DNA of 64,000 nt from positions 62,001 through 126,000 of the forward strand of contig NZ_CBXV010000006.1 of NCBI RefSeq assembly GCF_000820845.2, in the 5' to 3' direction. The first letter of the stretch is position 1; every line of letters begins with the position of its first letter. The notes under the pieces are model-generated. The model searched no databases, was not told the origin of the DNA, and worked only from the letters and a program-made list of their open reading frames with translations. The position numbers and the translations under genes are program-made. Shown piece after piece: positions 30,097 through 39,143 of the stretch. The stretch is from Pyrinomonas methylaliphatogenes (lineage in GTDB: Bacteria; Acidobacteriota; Blastocatellia; Pyrinomonadales; Pyrinomonadaceae).

Positions 30097-31296
30097 ATGA
30101 ATAAGCTCTCAATACGCGATCTCGATCTGGCAAGCAAACGCATCTTCGTCCGCGTTGATTTCAACGTCCCGCTCAAAGACGGTCAAGTTGAAGACGATAC
30201 GCGCATCCGCGCGACCCTTCCGACGATCCAATATGCAATCGAACGCGGCGCGCGCCTCGTCTTGGCCTCACACTTGGGACGGCCCAAGGGGCAACGCAAT
30301 GAGAAGTACAGTTTGCGTCCCGTCGCCGAGCGGTTAGCGCAACTTCTGGGCAAACCCATCGCCTTCGCGAATGATTGCATCGGCGAAGAGGCGCGCGCTA
30401 AATCCGCCGCCCTCAAAGATGGCGAAGCGCTATTGCTGGAGAACCTGCGCTTCCATCCTGAGGAGGAGCAAAACGATGATAGCTTCGCCGCACAATTGGC
30501 CGAGCTATGCGATAAGCTTTACGTCAACGACGCTTTCGGTTCGGCCCATCGCGCGCATGCCTCAACCGAAGCGATCACGCATCATGTGGAGAAGGCGGCG
30601 GCTGGATTGTTGATGGAGAAGGAACTCGAATATCTGGGTCGCGTCCTCAACAATCCGGAACACCCGTTCGTCGCGATCCTCGGCGGAGCCAAGGTCTCCG
30701 ACAAGATCGAGGTCATCAACTCTTTGATCGAACGGCGCGTGGATAAATTGCTGATCGGCGGCGCGATGGCCTACACCTTTCTGAAAGCCGAGGGGTTTAC
30801 TGTCGGCAAATCGCTCGTCGAGGACGACAAGCTTGAAGTCGCGCGCGAGATCAAGCGACGCGCCGAGGAGGCTGGGATCGAGTTCCTGCTGCCGACAGAT
30901 CATCAAGTCGTTGACCGTTACGATCCGCTCCACAGTCGTCGGACGATCCCGATCGAATTTACGACCGCCGGACTTGTCGGCCTGGATATCGGGCCGGAGA
31001 CGGTCGCCATCTTCACGCGCGCGCTCGAAGGGGCGAAGATGATCGTTTGGAACGGTCCGATGGGCATGTTCGAAGAGAAACCCTTCGACGAAGGGACGAT
31101 CGCCATCGCGCGCGCCGTCGCCGACGCTGCCGACCGCGGAGCGATCGTCGTCGTCGGCGGTGGCGATTCGGTCGCCGCCGTCACGCAAGCGGGCGTCGCT
31201 GACCGCATCACGCATATTTCGACGGGCGGAGGAGCTACGCTCGAGTTCCTAGCCGGAGAGAAACTGCCCGGCGTCGAAGCCCTGAGCGACAAGTGA
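30097..31296 (+). CDS. pgk: Phosphoglycerate kinase
   Basis: 399 residues from the ATG at 30097. Transfers phosphate from 1,3-bisphosphoglycerate to ADP. Seen: [56 protein letters not shown], and the nucleotide loop GGGDSVAAV plus [11 protein letters not shown]. It lies 37 bases after gap on the same strand, the common gap-pgk-tpi order. The ribosome binding site is weak, so coupling with gap translation is plausible. Confidence 0.97.
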   Translation: MNKLSIRDLDLASKRIFVRVDFNVPLKDGQVEDDTRIRATLPTIQYAIERGARLVLASHLGRPKGQRNEKYSLRPVAERLAQLLGKPIAFANDCIGEEARAKSAALKDGEALLLENLRFHPEEEQNDDSFAAQLAELCDKLYVNDAFGSAHRAHASTEAITHHVEKAAAGLLMEKELEYLGRVLNNPEHPFVAILGGAKVSDKIEVINSLIERRVDKLLIGGAMAYTFLKAEGFTVGKSLVEDDKLEVAREIKRRAEEAGIEFLLPTDHQVVDRYDPLHSRRTIPIEFTTAGLVGLDIGPETVAIFTRALEGAKMIVWNGPMGMFEEKPFDEGTIAIARAVADAADRGAIVVVGGGDSVAAVTQAGVADRITHISTGGGATLEFLAGEKLPGVEALSDK

Positions 31297-31409
31297 GACT
31301 CCGCCTCACACGATCCGTCGAGGATTCCATCCTCAACCATAACGGTGGCCGAAGCGGGAGAGCCGTTCGGCCAAAGCTGAACCGTGAAACCCTATGAGAT
31401 GATCAGAGT

Positions 31410-32171
31410 ATGCGCCGTCCCGTCATCGCCGGCAATTGGAAGATGCACAAGTTCATCGCCGACTCGGTCGCCACGGCCCTCGCGCTCAAGCCTCTAGTCG
31501 CCAACGCCAATCATTGCGAGGTGATCATTGCCCCCGTCTTTACGGCCATCAAATCGGTCGCCGATCGTCTCGAAGGATCGAACATTAAGATCGCCGGCCA
31601 AGATTGCGCCCCGGAGAAGAAACACGGCGCACACACGGGCGAAGTCGCCGCCGACATGCTGCGCGATGCGGGCGCGTCTTACGTCATCGTCGGGCATTCG
31701 GAAAGGCGACAACATTATGCCGAGACGGACACGATGATTAATCGCAAAATGCACGCGGCGATCGCGGCTGGGCTCATCCCCATCCTCTGCATCGGCGAGA
31801 CGCTCGCCCAACGCGAAGCCGGGATCGCCGAACGGGTCGTGAGAGGGCAGATCGAAGGCGGACTGCGCGAGTTGACAGCCTCGGATCTCGAACATATCAT
31901 AATCGCTTACGAACCCGTTTGGGCGATCGGAACGGGTCGCACCGCGACGCCGGAGCAAGCGCAACAGATGCATTCTTTCATCCGGCGCGTCTTCGCCGAA
32001 AAGTTCGACGAAGAAGCGAGCCGTCGTTTGCGTATACTCTATGGCGGTTCGGTTCGACCCGACAACATCGCCGGGTTGATGGCTCAACCGGACATCGATG
32101 GCGCGTTAGTCGGTGGGGCCAGCTTAGAGGCTGAAACTTTCGCGCGGATCGTTAATTACGATCGCGGCTGA
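31410..32171 (+). CDS. tpiA: Triose-phosphate isomerase
   Basis: 253 residues. Interconverts the triose phosphates. AGNWKMHK at the start (catalytic Lys), VGHSERR (His near 95), [19 protein letters not shown] (Glu and the mobile loop) and YGGSVRPDN are all present. It follows pgk by 113 bases; this gap contains an 8-bp stem (31346-31353 with 31366-31373) without a U-run, so read-through to tpiA is likely. secG follows after about 30 bases. Confidence 0.97.
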   Translation: MRRPVIAGNWKMHKFIADSVATALALKPLVANANHCEVIIAPVFTAIKSVADRLEGSNIKIAGQDCAPEKKHGAHTGEVAADMLRDAGASYVIVGHSERRQHYAETDTMINRKMHAAIAAGLIPILCIGETLAQREAGIAERVVRGQIEGGLRELTASDLEHIIIAYEPVWAIGTGRTATPEQAQQMHSFIRRVFAEKFDEEASRRLRILYGGSVRPDNIAGLMAQPDIDGALVGGASLEAETFARIVNYDRG

Positions 32172-32200
32172 GCGAAGATCCGAATCGTGAGGGTGCGCCC

Positions 32201-32560
32201 TTGTTAGAATATCTTCTCTACGGTTTATACGTTCTAGCGTGCATCATTATCATCGTCTCGGTACTGCTGCAGCCGGGCAAAGCGGATGCGGGCGCGCTCT
32301 TTACAAGCACGATCTCAAGCACGGCGTTCGGTCCGCGCGGCACGCAAACGCTGCTGGCCAAAATCACCATCGGCGCGGCGATCGCCTTCATGCTCATCGC
32401 GCTGATGCTGTCGCTGCCAGCGGTAACGCAAACTCGTTCCGTGCTGCAAGCGACGCCCGAAGCTACGCCAACGGCAACGCCGCAAGCGTCACCGTCGGCG
32501 ACGCAAGGGGCGAACGACGCATCTAATAAGAATGCGACGGCGACGCCCGAAAAGAAGTAA
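32201..32560 (+). CDS. secG: Preprotein translocase subunit SecG
   Basis: 119 residues. Two membrane segments (about 5-24 and 52-73) flank the conserved cytosolic loop with LLQPGKADAGALF...SSTAFGPRGTQTLLAKIT, diagnostic for SecG, the small auxiliary subunit of the SecYEG channel. The C-terminal tail is low-complexity, rich in Ala, Thr, Pro and Ser. The start is a TTG at 32201 with GAGGG in front. The tpiA-secG order is common in bacteria. The tRNA-Leu gene follows after 30 bases and may be on the same transcript. Confidence 0.93.
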   Translation: MLEYLLYGLYVLACIIIIVSVLLQPGKADAGALFTSTISSTAFGPRGTQTLLAKITIGAAIAFMLIALMLSLPAVTQTRSVLQATPEATPTATPQASPSATQGANDASNKNATATPEKK

Positions 32561-32590
32561 CCCCTCTTTGACAATCTCGCTCTCCTGCGT

Positions 32591-32675
<85 letters not shown>

Positions 32676-32784
32676 AATCTTCTCCACACCCGATTTACCT
32701 GACGTTTTCTAACGCGCGAAAGCTTCGGGGAAGCAAGGCGATGTTATCGTCCCCTATCCACAGAAGAAGGATCCCCTCCGTCTC

Positions 32785-33354
32785 CTAAACGCAAAAGACG
32801 CCGCGACACCATCCGTTCTGCAAGAAACAGCTCATAACGCCCGTCTCGCACTCAGATCTAGTACATTGTCCGCCGTAGTTCGAAGTACACCTAGCACAAC
32901 ACCAAGTACATGGACCGAGTACACATTTTGTCTGCTTCGCCTTCTCCGACAGGCTAAAAGATACGGGCTCAACCTTCACCGTTGTTTTTGAAAGTCCCGT
33001 AATGGAAGTTGGATAGGGAAACGTGCTAAGGTTAGCTACATGTTCTTCAAATTTTCCGGTCGCCGCATTGAATCTCAAGACGCTGGCTTGAACCACCGAG
33101 CCTGGACTAAGGCTCCTGATGGCTTGCTGAAAACCCTCTATGCTTGTAAGCTGCCCAGTCACATTTGTGAACGTGATGATGTCACCAACCCTCACCTCAG
33201 GTTGAATGACGGCTGAATCTATGCCAGTAACCACATAGCCTAGCTCGCCCAGTAAACCCAAACGCGAATTCCCCATCTCCTGATGAGAGATCGCAACGTC
33301 AGCCATATAAAGAGTCAGTAGAAAGCTGAGTATGAACGAGACCCGGTTCCTCAC
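32785..33354 (-). CDS. Secreted PDZ-like protein with cysteine-rich tail
   Basis: About 189 residues from GTG at 33354, which has GGGAGG in front (the ATG at 33381 is less well placed). A signal peptide is followed by a domain with LGLLGELGYVVTGIDSAV...VRVGDIITFTNVTG, reminiscent of a PDZ domain. The last 50 residues carry ten cysteines, including a CC pair, spaced like a disulfide-rich module. Such a tail is rare in bacterial proteins. The region is visibly richer in A and T than its neighbours, lies beside a tRNA gene, and uses more AT-ending codons, so it may be horizontally acquired. The function is unknown. Confidence 0.65.
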   Translation of the reverse strand: MRNRVSFILSFLLTLYMADVAISHQEMGNSRLGLLGELGYVVTGIDSAVIQPEVRVGDIITFTNVTGQLTSIEGFQQAIRSLSPGSVVQASVLRFNAATGKFEEHVANLSTFPYPTSITGLSKTTVKVEPVSFSLSEKAKQTKCVLGPCTWCCARCTSNYGGQCTRSECETGVMSCFLQNGWCRGVFCV

Positions 33355-33541
33355 GACACACCTCCCAGCTTCCCGTCGCATTCGATTTGCCCGGAATTAT
33401 ACTAGTGACAACAAACGACAGTAAATGATCTGGCGCGAACCCTCGGCTTGCCCCCACGTGCTTCGAAGTCATCCTCTCTGAGACATCGAGGACATTGCCC
33501 GTCCTCGCCTCTGCTGCTAAACTCGAGCGGGGCAGAAGACG

Positions 33542-34510
33542 ATGTGCTGTCAGTACAGCGACCTACTTCGTCTCAACCGCGTCCGTTGCGCATGGCGCTA
33601 TCTTTTGCTATTCACCATCTGCGCATCGGGGCAGTTTGTACTCGCTCAATCTAGCGATCCGGCATTTCCAACGCCTCTCACTGAGAACGAAGTCTCGGGC
33701 AGCATCGCACCGCGCGATCCGGGAGATGCTAGAATGACACGCCATTTCTACTCTCTGACGGGATCAGCGGGCGAGATCGAGATCGAGGTCGAAGCTAACG
33801 GCCTTGAAGGGGATGTCGATATCTTCACGGCGGCTGATTGGCGTCCACTCGTCAAGGTACCTCTGTATGCTACGGGCGAGCCGCTCAAAGTCGCGAAGAC
33901 CTTCTTTCTGCGAAGAGCGGAGCGATTGATTCTACGTATCGAAGCGCGCGCACAGGGCGATGCCGAAGGAACTTATCGCATTCGCTTCGGCGGATCTTTC
34001 GTTCCAGATCAAACCGTTGCCGCGGAGACGCCCCTCCTTCCCACGCCGCCGCCAGCGAAAGGGGAACGGAGGACGGCGACCGGAGCGCGCATCGAAGATG
34101 AGCGCGTCGAGATCGCCGAAAGCGAACAAGCCTCGAAACAGGAATCACCCAAAGCCAAAGACGAACGATCTGAAACTTCCCTCGCCAAAAAAGAGGACAA
34201 GGAAGCGCCCGCCGCTCCCGCAAAAGAGGAGGAGAAGCGGCGCGATGAGGTGATCGCTCTAAGCGACGCCACTGGCGCTAAGGGACCTTCGCGAAGCGGA
34301 GGGCGCGCGCCCGGACGCTCACCAGTCACCGCGCCTCTCGCCGACGGCAAATTGGTGCTCGAGATGCAGGATGGATCGCGGATTGAACGCGAGATGCGCG
34401 CGATCCGGCGGTTAACGATCAGCGCCACGCAAATCGTCATCGTCGATCTTCGCGGCAGGGTCGAGCGCATCCCGATGGCGCACGTCATCCGCATCGCGAT
34501 CGAAAGATGA
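33542..34510 (+). CDS. Secreted protein with PPC-like domain and charged linker
   Basis: 322 residues from the ATG at 33542; a signal peptide ends near residue 36 (SGQFVLAQ). Residues ~40-160 (VSGSIAPRDPGDARMTRHFYSLTG...GTYRIRFGG) resemble a bacterial pre-peptidase C-terminal (PPC) beta-sandwich. Then comes a long charged linker rich in Glu, Lys, Ala and Pro (~170-260). The end (LEMQDGSRIEREMRAIRRLTI...IPMAHVIRIAIE) is a small beta domain that I do not recognise. Some start options exist further in. It ends about 135 bases before the ECF sigma gene, and may be part of the same envelope-stress locus. Confidence 0.65.
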   Translation: MCCQYSDLLRLNRVRCAWRYLLLFTICASGQFVLAQSSDPAFPTPLTENEVSGSIAPRDPGDARMTRHFYSLTGSAGEIEIEVEANGLEGDVDIFTAADWRPLVKVPLYATGEPLKVAKTFFLRRAERLILRIEARAQGDAEGTYRIRFGGSFVPDQTVAAETPLLPTPPPAKGERRTATGARIEDERVEIAESEQASKQESPKAKDERSETSLAKKEDKEAPAAPAKEEEKRRDEVIALSDATGAKGPSRSGGRAPGRSPVTAPLADGKLVLEMQDGSRIEREMRAIRRLTISATQIVIVDLRGRVERIPMAHVIRIAIER

Positions 34511-34577
34511 CCGCCGATTGAGATCGCCGGTTCGAATTTCACCCGACGATTTTCGCGCGCGTCCCGACAGAAAGGTG

Positions 34578-34583
34578 TATAAT
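34578..34583 (+). promoter_or_regulatory. Consensus -10 hexamer ahead of the ECF sigma operon
   Basis: TATAAT preceded by GGTG, about 63 bases before the sigma factor start. No clear -35 lies 16-18 bases upstream, where the sequence is GC rich. It probably supports housekeeping transcription of the sigma/anti-sigma unit, but rests on one hexamer. Confidence 0.4.
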
Positions 34584-34646
34584 GCTCGCCACCGGCGCTG
34601 CGCACGCCAACCGGTCTTCTTGCAGGAATCGCGCAGGTAGAGAAAT

Positions 34647-35279
34647 ATGGGCGCGCTCTCTTCCATCGAAGAGTTGCTCTTCGGCCTCAAGCAGGCGTTC
34701 GATGCGACGACGGATCATCGTCTGCTCGAGGCCTCGCGGGCGGGCGATGAAGCGGCGTTCGCCGAACTGGTCCAGCGCTACCGCCATCCGATCACGAACT
34801 ACATCTATCGGCTGACGAACGACTACGATCTAGCGGTCGATCTAGCGCAAGAGACTTTTTTGCGCGTCTATGGCGCGCTGGCCCGCTATCACACGAATTT
34901 CGCTTTTTCAACCTACATCTACCGCATCGCAACTAATCTGGCGATCAGCGAATTGCGGCGACGCAAACGGCGGCGCTTCATATCGCTCACCGCGTTCTTT
35001 CAACCCAATGGCGATAGTGGAGATGGCGCGGATTTCGATTTGACGGATGATCGCCCGCTGCCCGATGCGAAGCTCGTCGCGAGCGAAAGGCAACGCGCCA
35101 TCGCGCGCGCCATCGCGAGCTTGCCGGAGAAATACCGCGTCCCGCTCATCTTGCGCGATATCGAAGAACGGAACTACGAGGAGATCGCGCAGATTCTACA
35201 CTTGAGCGAAGGGACGGTGAAGTCGCGTATCAGTCGCGCTCGCGCTTTGCTGCGCGAAAAGTTACGCAACTATCTATAA
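34647..35279 (+). CDS. ECF-family RNA polymerase sigma factor
   Basis: 210 residues. Region 2 (about 25-95: AFAELVQRYRHPITNYIYRLTND...ETFLRVYGAL...FSTYIYRIATNLAISELRRR) and region 4 (about 150-205: LPEKYRVPLILRDIEERNYEEIAQILHLSEGTVKSRISRARALLREKL) are typical of ECF sigma factors, which direct polymerase to stress promoters. The anti-sigma gene follows 15 bases downstream. AGGTAG lies ahead of the ATG. The target regulon cannot be told; the envelope proteins downstream are candidates. Confidence 0.93.
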   Translation: MGALSSIEELLFGLKQAFDATTDHRLLEASRAGDEAAFAELVQRYRHPITNYIYRLTNDYDLAVDLAQETFLRVYGALARYHTNFAFSTYIYRIATNLAISELRRRKRRRFISLTAFFQPNGDSGDGADFDLTDDRPLPDAKLVASERQRAIARAIASLPEKYRVPLILRDIEERNYEEIAQILHLSEGTVKSRISRARALLREKLRNYL

Positions 35280-35294
35280 GCGACAGCGGTCAGC

Positions 35295-36014
35295 ATGATC
35301 ATGCGTTTCGTCAGGGACAAATTAAGACGACTTCGGAAGATGCTCGGCTGCCGAAAGGTAAAACGCGAGATAGATGCCTCCATTCCGGCGCCATCGCTCG
35401 ATGCGCAAACGCGCCGCCACCTGAAAGATTGCGCAGATTGCCATTCGTTTTATCTCGAGCGGCGGCGTCTGTATGACCTTCTCAAGGAACTGCCCCCCAT
35501 CTATGCTCCCGATGACTTCGGCGAAAGATTGCGCGCGCGTCTGGCTCGCGACTCGAGCGCAAGCGGGACGCTTTTGCCGATCCACAGCGCGGCAACCATC
35601 ATGTTTACGATCTGCGCACTCGCCCTCGGCCTCGCTCTGTTACGTCAGAAGGAGACGAACAGTCAGGCGCGAAAGGACGGGGCGACCGTCGCAACCCTGC
35701 AGATCGGGGCGCTGCCAACGTCGAGCGGCTATCAAATCGCTCAGGCGCGCCGTCAGCCGCGGATAAGCCCCGAACAACGGCGAAGGCGCGCGCGACCGAA
35801 AGTGGTGGCGACCGACTTCGCGGCGTATCCAGCTTCGTCGCTGATCTTGACGGACGCACCCATTGAGTCGTCCGCCAACTCAGCGCTCCTTTTCGACGAA
35901 ATGGGGGGTGTCAGAACCGTGGTGATCAAGCCGCTCTCCTTCGGCGAAGAAGCGATGGCGCAACCGGTGAGCGCGAACGCTCGAATGGCGACTTCACTCA
36001 CGCCCCAACACTAA
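35295..36014 (+). CDS. Membrane-anchored anti-sigma factor with zinc-binding motif
   Basis: 239 residues. The N-terminal HLKDCADC motif (about 42-49) fits the H-x3-C-x2-C zinc anti-sigma domain that holds an ECF sigma factor. A membrane helix follows at about 97-117 (IMFTICALALGLALL), then an outer portion rich in Arg and Ser with no known domain. Its position directly after the sigma gene supports the pairing. A release mechanism (proteolysis or ligand sensing) is not visible. The PDZ protein gene begins about 45 bases downstream. Confidence 0.8.
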   Translation: MIMRFVRDKLRRLRKMLGCRKVKREIDASIPAPSLDAQTRRHLKDCADCHSFYLERRRLYDLLKELPPIYAPDDFGERLRARLARDSSASGTLLPIHSAATIMFTICALALGLALLRQKETNSQARKDGATVATLQIGALPTSSGYQIAQARRQPRISPEQRRRRARPKVVATDFAAYPASSLILTDAPIESSANSALLFDEMGGVRTVVIKPLSFGEEAMAQPVSANARMATSLTPQH

Positions 36015-36060
36015 AAAGCGGATGCGCGCCTTCATGAAACTTCGAGGTGAGGCGGTGACG

Positions 36061-37320
36061 ATGCGAAGTCGACTCAAGATCACAGGTTTACTACTCGCCA
36101 TCGTAGCATTGGGGGCAAACGCGCCATCGAGCGCTCAAACGGCGCCCGGGGCGCGCGACAAACGGACAAGCTCATCCGATCACGCGCTAACCCCCATGGC
36201 CTCAACTTTCAAGGCGATACGGGCGAACGAAACGGATGCGCTCACGGTAATCCATCGGCTGCGCGGCCTACGCCTTTTGTGGTGGCTCGCGCGGGAAGAG
36301 CGAGCGCCAGTCATCTTTGCAACCGATCGGTTACAGGTCCATTCGAACGTCGTCGCCGGACGCGCGCTCGCCGATGGCACGTCGGTTGTCGCGCGTCTGC
36401 CGAACGTCGAAGCGGAGTTTCTGCCGCTGCCGCAGACGACGAACCTTCTTTTTCCAGATCGTTCGGATTCGGAGTTCATCGTGATCCGTCCCGACGGGGC
36501 GCAATTCAACGCATCGCTCGTCAATTTCGACTCGCTGACCGGATTATCTCTTCTCAAGACTTCAACCCCGCTCTTTAACTCCCGCGCAAGCGAAGCGACC
36601 GTTTCGCTCCCTCTCAAATCAGATGCTCGATCATCTTCGCCGCCTCATTGGCAAACCGGTTATACGGTTCGCCTGCTGAAGCCGAAACTGGCGGAAGATG
36701 GCGTTCCACCCAGACGGCGTTTCCATCTAGAGGAGATCGAAGCCTCTATCGCAACCATCAATCGCTCCGATTCGGGTGAGATCACGCAAGCCTTCATACA
36801 AGCCGCGCGCCTTTCGCCCACCTTCGCCGGTGCGATCGCGCTCGCGCAGGACGGCTCGTGGCTCGGCATCGTCGGGCGCGCGCGCGCTGGCGAGGCGTCG
36901 CTCATACCGGCGCAAACGATCAAGCAAGCCATCGAACGCCTCAGCGCGAGCGCATCGGCGCGCTCATTGAAAGCTCTCTCCGATCGAGAGGCCAAACCAG
37001 TGATAGAAGGGGGCGCGCCGAACGAGCCGCCAACCGATTCCGGCATCGAAGGCATCATCCTGTCGTCGCAAGCGGCGGCGCAACTCGGATTGATACGAGC
37101 TGGCCTCTTCGTTCTGCGCGTGCGCCCGAAGAGTCGCGCCGAATGCTTGGGTCTTCGCGCCGGAGACATCATCGAAACGATCGATGGGGTTCGGTTGACG
37201 CCGCAAAACTGGTCCACTTTCATCGCTCATCGCTCCGGTTCGAAAACCGTTCTCGGCATCCTGCGCGATGCTCGACGCATCGAACTCGGCTTCACAGCGG
37301 ACTCGCCATGTCAAAGGTAG
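36061..37320 (+). CDS. Exported trypsin-like (DegP-like) pseudo-protease with PDZ domain
   Basis: About 419 residues from the ATG at 36061 (ATG 36022 also possible). A signal peptide is followed by a region of DegP-like layout: SNVVAGRALADGTSVVARLPNVEA near 110 and D-S-L-T-G-L-S-L-L-K near 170. A usual H-D-S triad is not evident: the expected GxSGG serine motif is replaced by AGAIALAQDGSWLGIV. The C-terminus (SRAECLGLRAGDIIETIDGVRL) is a clear PDZ domain. It may be a regulatory sensor of the anti-sigma pathway rather than an active protease. It overlaps the next gene by 13 bases. Confidence 0.72.
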   Translation: MRSRLKITGLLLAIVALGANAPSSAQTAPGARDKRTSSSDHALTPMASTFKAIRANETDALTVIHRLRGLRLLWWLAREERAPVIFATDRLQVHSNVVAGRALADGTSVVARLPNVEAEFLPLPQTTNLLFPDRSDSEFIVIRPDGAQFNASLVNFDSLTGLSLLKTSTPLFNSRASEATVSLPLKSDARSSSPPHWQTGYTVRLLKPKLAEDGVPPRRRFHLEEIEASIATINRSDSGEITQAFIQAARLSPTFAGAIALAQDGSWLGIVGRARAGEASLIPAQTIKQAIERLSASASARSLKALSDREAKPVIEGGAPNEPPTDSGIEGIILSSQAAAQLGLIRAGLFVLRVRPKSRAECLGLRAGDIIETIDGVRLTPQNWSTFIAHRSGSKTVLGILRDARRIELGFTADSPCQR

Positions 37321-38666
37321 CGATCGCCTATTATCACGATCTACTCGGAGATGACGGCCTCGCCGCCGCATCGCGCGCGATGTTGGCCGAAGAACTCGAA
37401 CGCGCCAAATTGGTCTTCGGAGGCCGCCTTCTATCGCCCTATTTGCGCCCGCACTTCCTCAGCGAAGAGGAGTACGCGCACGTCAGGCGCGTTTGCGAGA
37501 CGCTTTGGACCACCGTCCAGAAGGTCAAAGACCTCGCGCTTGAAGACCGCATCACCGCCGAGGAGCTTGGGCTCACGCCGTATGAATGGGAACTCGCTCG
37601 CCTCGAGCCCGGTTACAGCATGGTTTCGCCGACGGCCCGATTCGATTCCTTCCTGACCGAGCGGAGTTACAGCTTCGTCGAACTGAACGGCGAGAGTCCT
37701 GCTGGGATAGCTTATGCCGACGCGGCCTTTGACGTCTTCGCGCGCCTTCCCGTCATGCGCGCCTTCAAAGAGCGATACGATGCGCGACCGCTTTACGGGC
37801 GCCGCCTCTTGCTCGACACCTTGCTCGCCACATACGCGGAATTCCTCGGCCACAGACAGTTCGCGCGCCCGCCGCAAATAGCCATCATCGATCTCAAGGG
37901 ATTGCCAACACAACAGGAGTTCGAGCTATTTTGCGAATTCTTCGAACGCGAAGGATATCCAACGTGCATCTGCTCGCCCGACGAACTGGAATTTTCTAAG
38001 GGCAAGCTACGCAGCGGCGATTTCGAGATCGACATCGTTTACAGAAGATTGCTCGTCAATGAATATCTGCCGTTCATCGAACGTTTCCCAGCGCTTCTCG
38101 ATGCTTATCGCGCGCGCGCCGTTTGCGTGGTGAACAGCTTTCGTTCGAAGTTGATCCATAAGAAGGCGCTCTTCGCCACGCTGACCGACGAACGCTATGA
38201 ACGGCTCTTCGACGATGCGGAGCGCGCGGTGATACGCGCCCACGTCCCTTGGACGCGCCGCGTGCGTGACGCGAAAGATAAGCGTGATGGCGAAGAGATA
38301 GAACTACTGAGATTCATCGAACGCGAGCGCGAACATCTCGTCCTCAAACCGAACGACGACTACGGCGGACGCGGCATCTTCGTCGGATGGCGATCGAGCG
38401 AAGGGGAATGGCGCGCGGCGATAGATTTCGCGTTGAAGGACGGCGATTATCTGGTTCAAGAGCGAGTCTCGACCTCGCGCGAGAAGTTCCCCATGCTGCG
38501 CGATGATGGCTTCGAAATGAGCGAGCAATTAGTCGATCTCGACCCGCTCCTCTTCAACGGCAAGGTCGGATCGGCCTTCGCGCGCCTTTCTTCGACGGAG
38601 CTGGCGAACGTCTCTTCAGGCGGCGGCATGGTGCCAACCTTCATCATCAGCGACGGGGCGAGTTGA
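37308..38666 (+). CDS. Circularly permuted ATP-grasp-like ligase
   Basis: About 452 residues from the ATG at 37308; overlaps the PDZ gene by 13 bases. No signal peptide. The segment FDSFLTERSYSFVELNGESPAG (about 112-135) resembles the preATP-grasp/catalytic part of circularly permuted ATP-grasp (COG2308-like) proteins, and LVLKPNDDYGGRGIFVGW (about 344-362) is a glycine-rich ATP-binding stretch with a preceding Lys. ATP-grasp enzymes join a carboxylate to an amine. Two genes downstream lies a YbdK-type carboxylate-amine ligase, suggesting joint synthesis of a small peptide-like product. Family assignment is moderately sure; the substrate is unknown. Confidence 0.6.
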   Translation: MSKVAIAYYHDLLGDDGLAAASRAMLAEELERAKLVFGGRLLSPYLRPHFLSEEEYAHVRRVCETLWTTVQKVKDLALEDRITAEELGLTPYEWELARLEPGYSMVSPTARFDSFLTERSYSFVELNGESPAGIAYADAAFDVFARLPVMRAFKERYDARPLYGRRLLLDTLLATYAEFLGHRQFARPPQIAIIDLKGLPTQQEFELFCEFFEREGYPTCICSPDELEFSKGKLRSGDFEIDIVYRRLLVNEYLPFIERFPALLDAYRARAVCVVNSFRSKLIHKKALFATLTDERYERLFDDAERAVIRAHVPWTRRVRDAKDKRDGEEIELLRFIEREREHLVLKPNDDYGGRGIFVGWRSSEGEWRAAIDFALKDGDYLVQERVSTSREKFPMLRDDGFEMSEQLVDLDPLLFNGKVGSAFARLSSTELANVSSGGGMVPTFIISDGAS

Positions 38667-38726
38667 GATGTGCCAGTGCGATCCTTCTGGCCAAAAGCTC
38701 GATAACCGAACGGGGGAAAACGACCG

Positions 38727-39071
38727 ATGGGAGATCAAGAGAATAGGGCGCGAGCGTCGCGCGCTGAACGTCGCCGACACGAGCGCGCACGTTTGATCAT
38801 CGACCTCTATTTCGAGGGGCAAGAAGGAACCGGCATCGCCAGCACGAAGGATATAAGCGCCGGCGGACTCTATATGAACACGAAAGCTCTGATCCCTGAA
38901 GGGACTTCGCTTACGCTGCGCATCCCGCTCGGCGATGAGCAGATCGTCGTCCGAGGGCGAGTCGTTTACAGCAATCCCGGGCGCGGCGTCGGCGTCAAGT
39001 TTCAGGATCTTTCCGAGCGCGATCGCGAGATCATAGAACGCGCCGTCGCGAGGGAGACCGATCGCCCATGA
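38727..39071 (+). CDS. PilZ-domain c-di-GMP receptor protein
   Basis: 114 residues, a single PilZ domain. The two c-di-GMP-binding motifs are seen: R-R-R-H-E-R near residue 16 (RxxxR) and D-I-S-A-G-G near 44 ([D/N]xSxxG). The rest forms the six-stranded barrel and a terminal helix. It should bind c-di-GMP and pass the signal to a partner. It sits between two ligase genes, which would be unusual if they serve general metabolism, and suggests control of their product by c-di-GMP. Confidence 0.85.
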   Translation: MGDQENRARASRAERRRHERARLIIDLYFEGQEGTGIASTKDISAGGLYMNTKALIPEGTSLTLRIPLGDEQIVVRGRVVYSNPGRGVGVKFQDLSERDREIIERAVARETDRP

Positions 39072-39143
39072 AGCCGAGCGAATCGATCTATCTATCGCGA
39101 TCGGCTGGATTCTGGTAGACTCTCCACTGCTTTCGGGGAAGCC

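Noticed and set aside
31346-31373. Terminator between pgk and tpiA
   Set aside because: The 8-bp stem has no U-run on either strand; the genes are likely cotranscribed.
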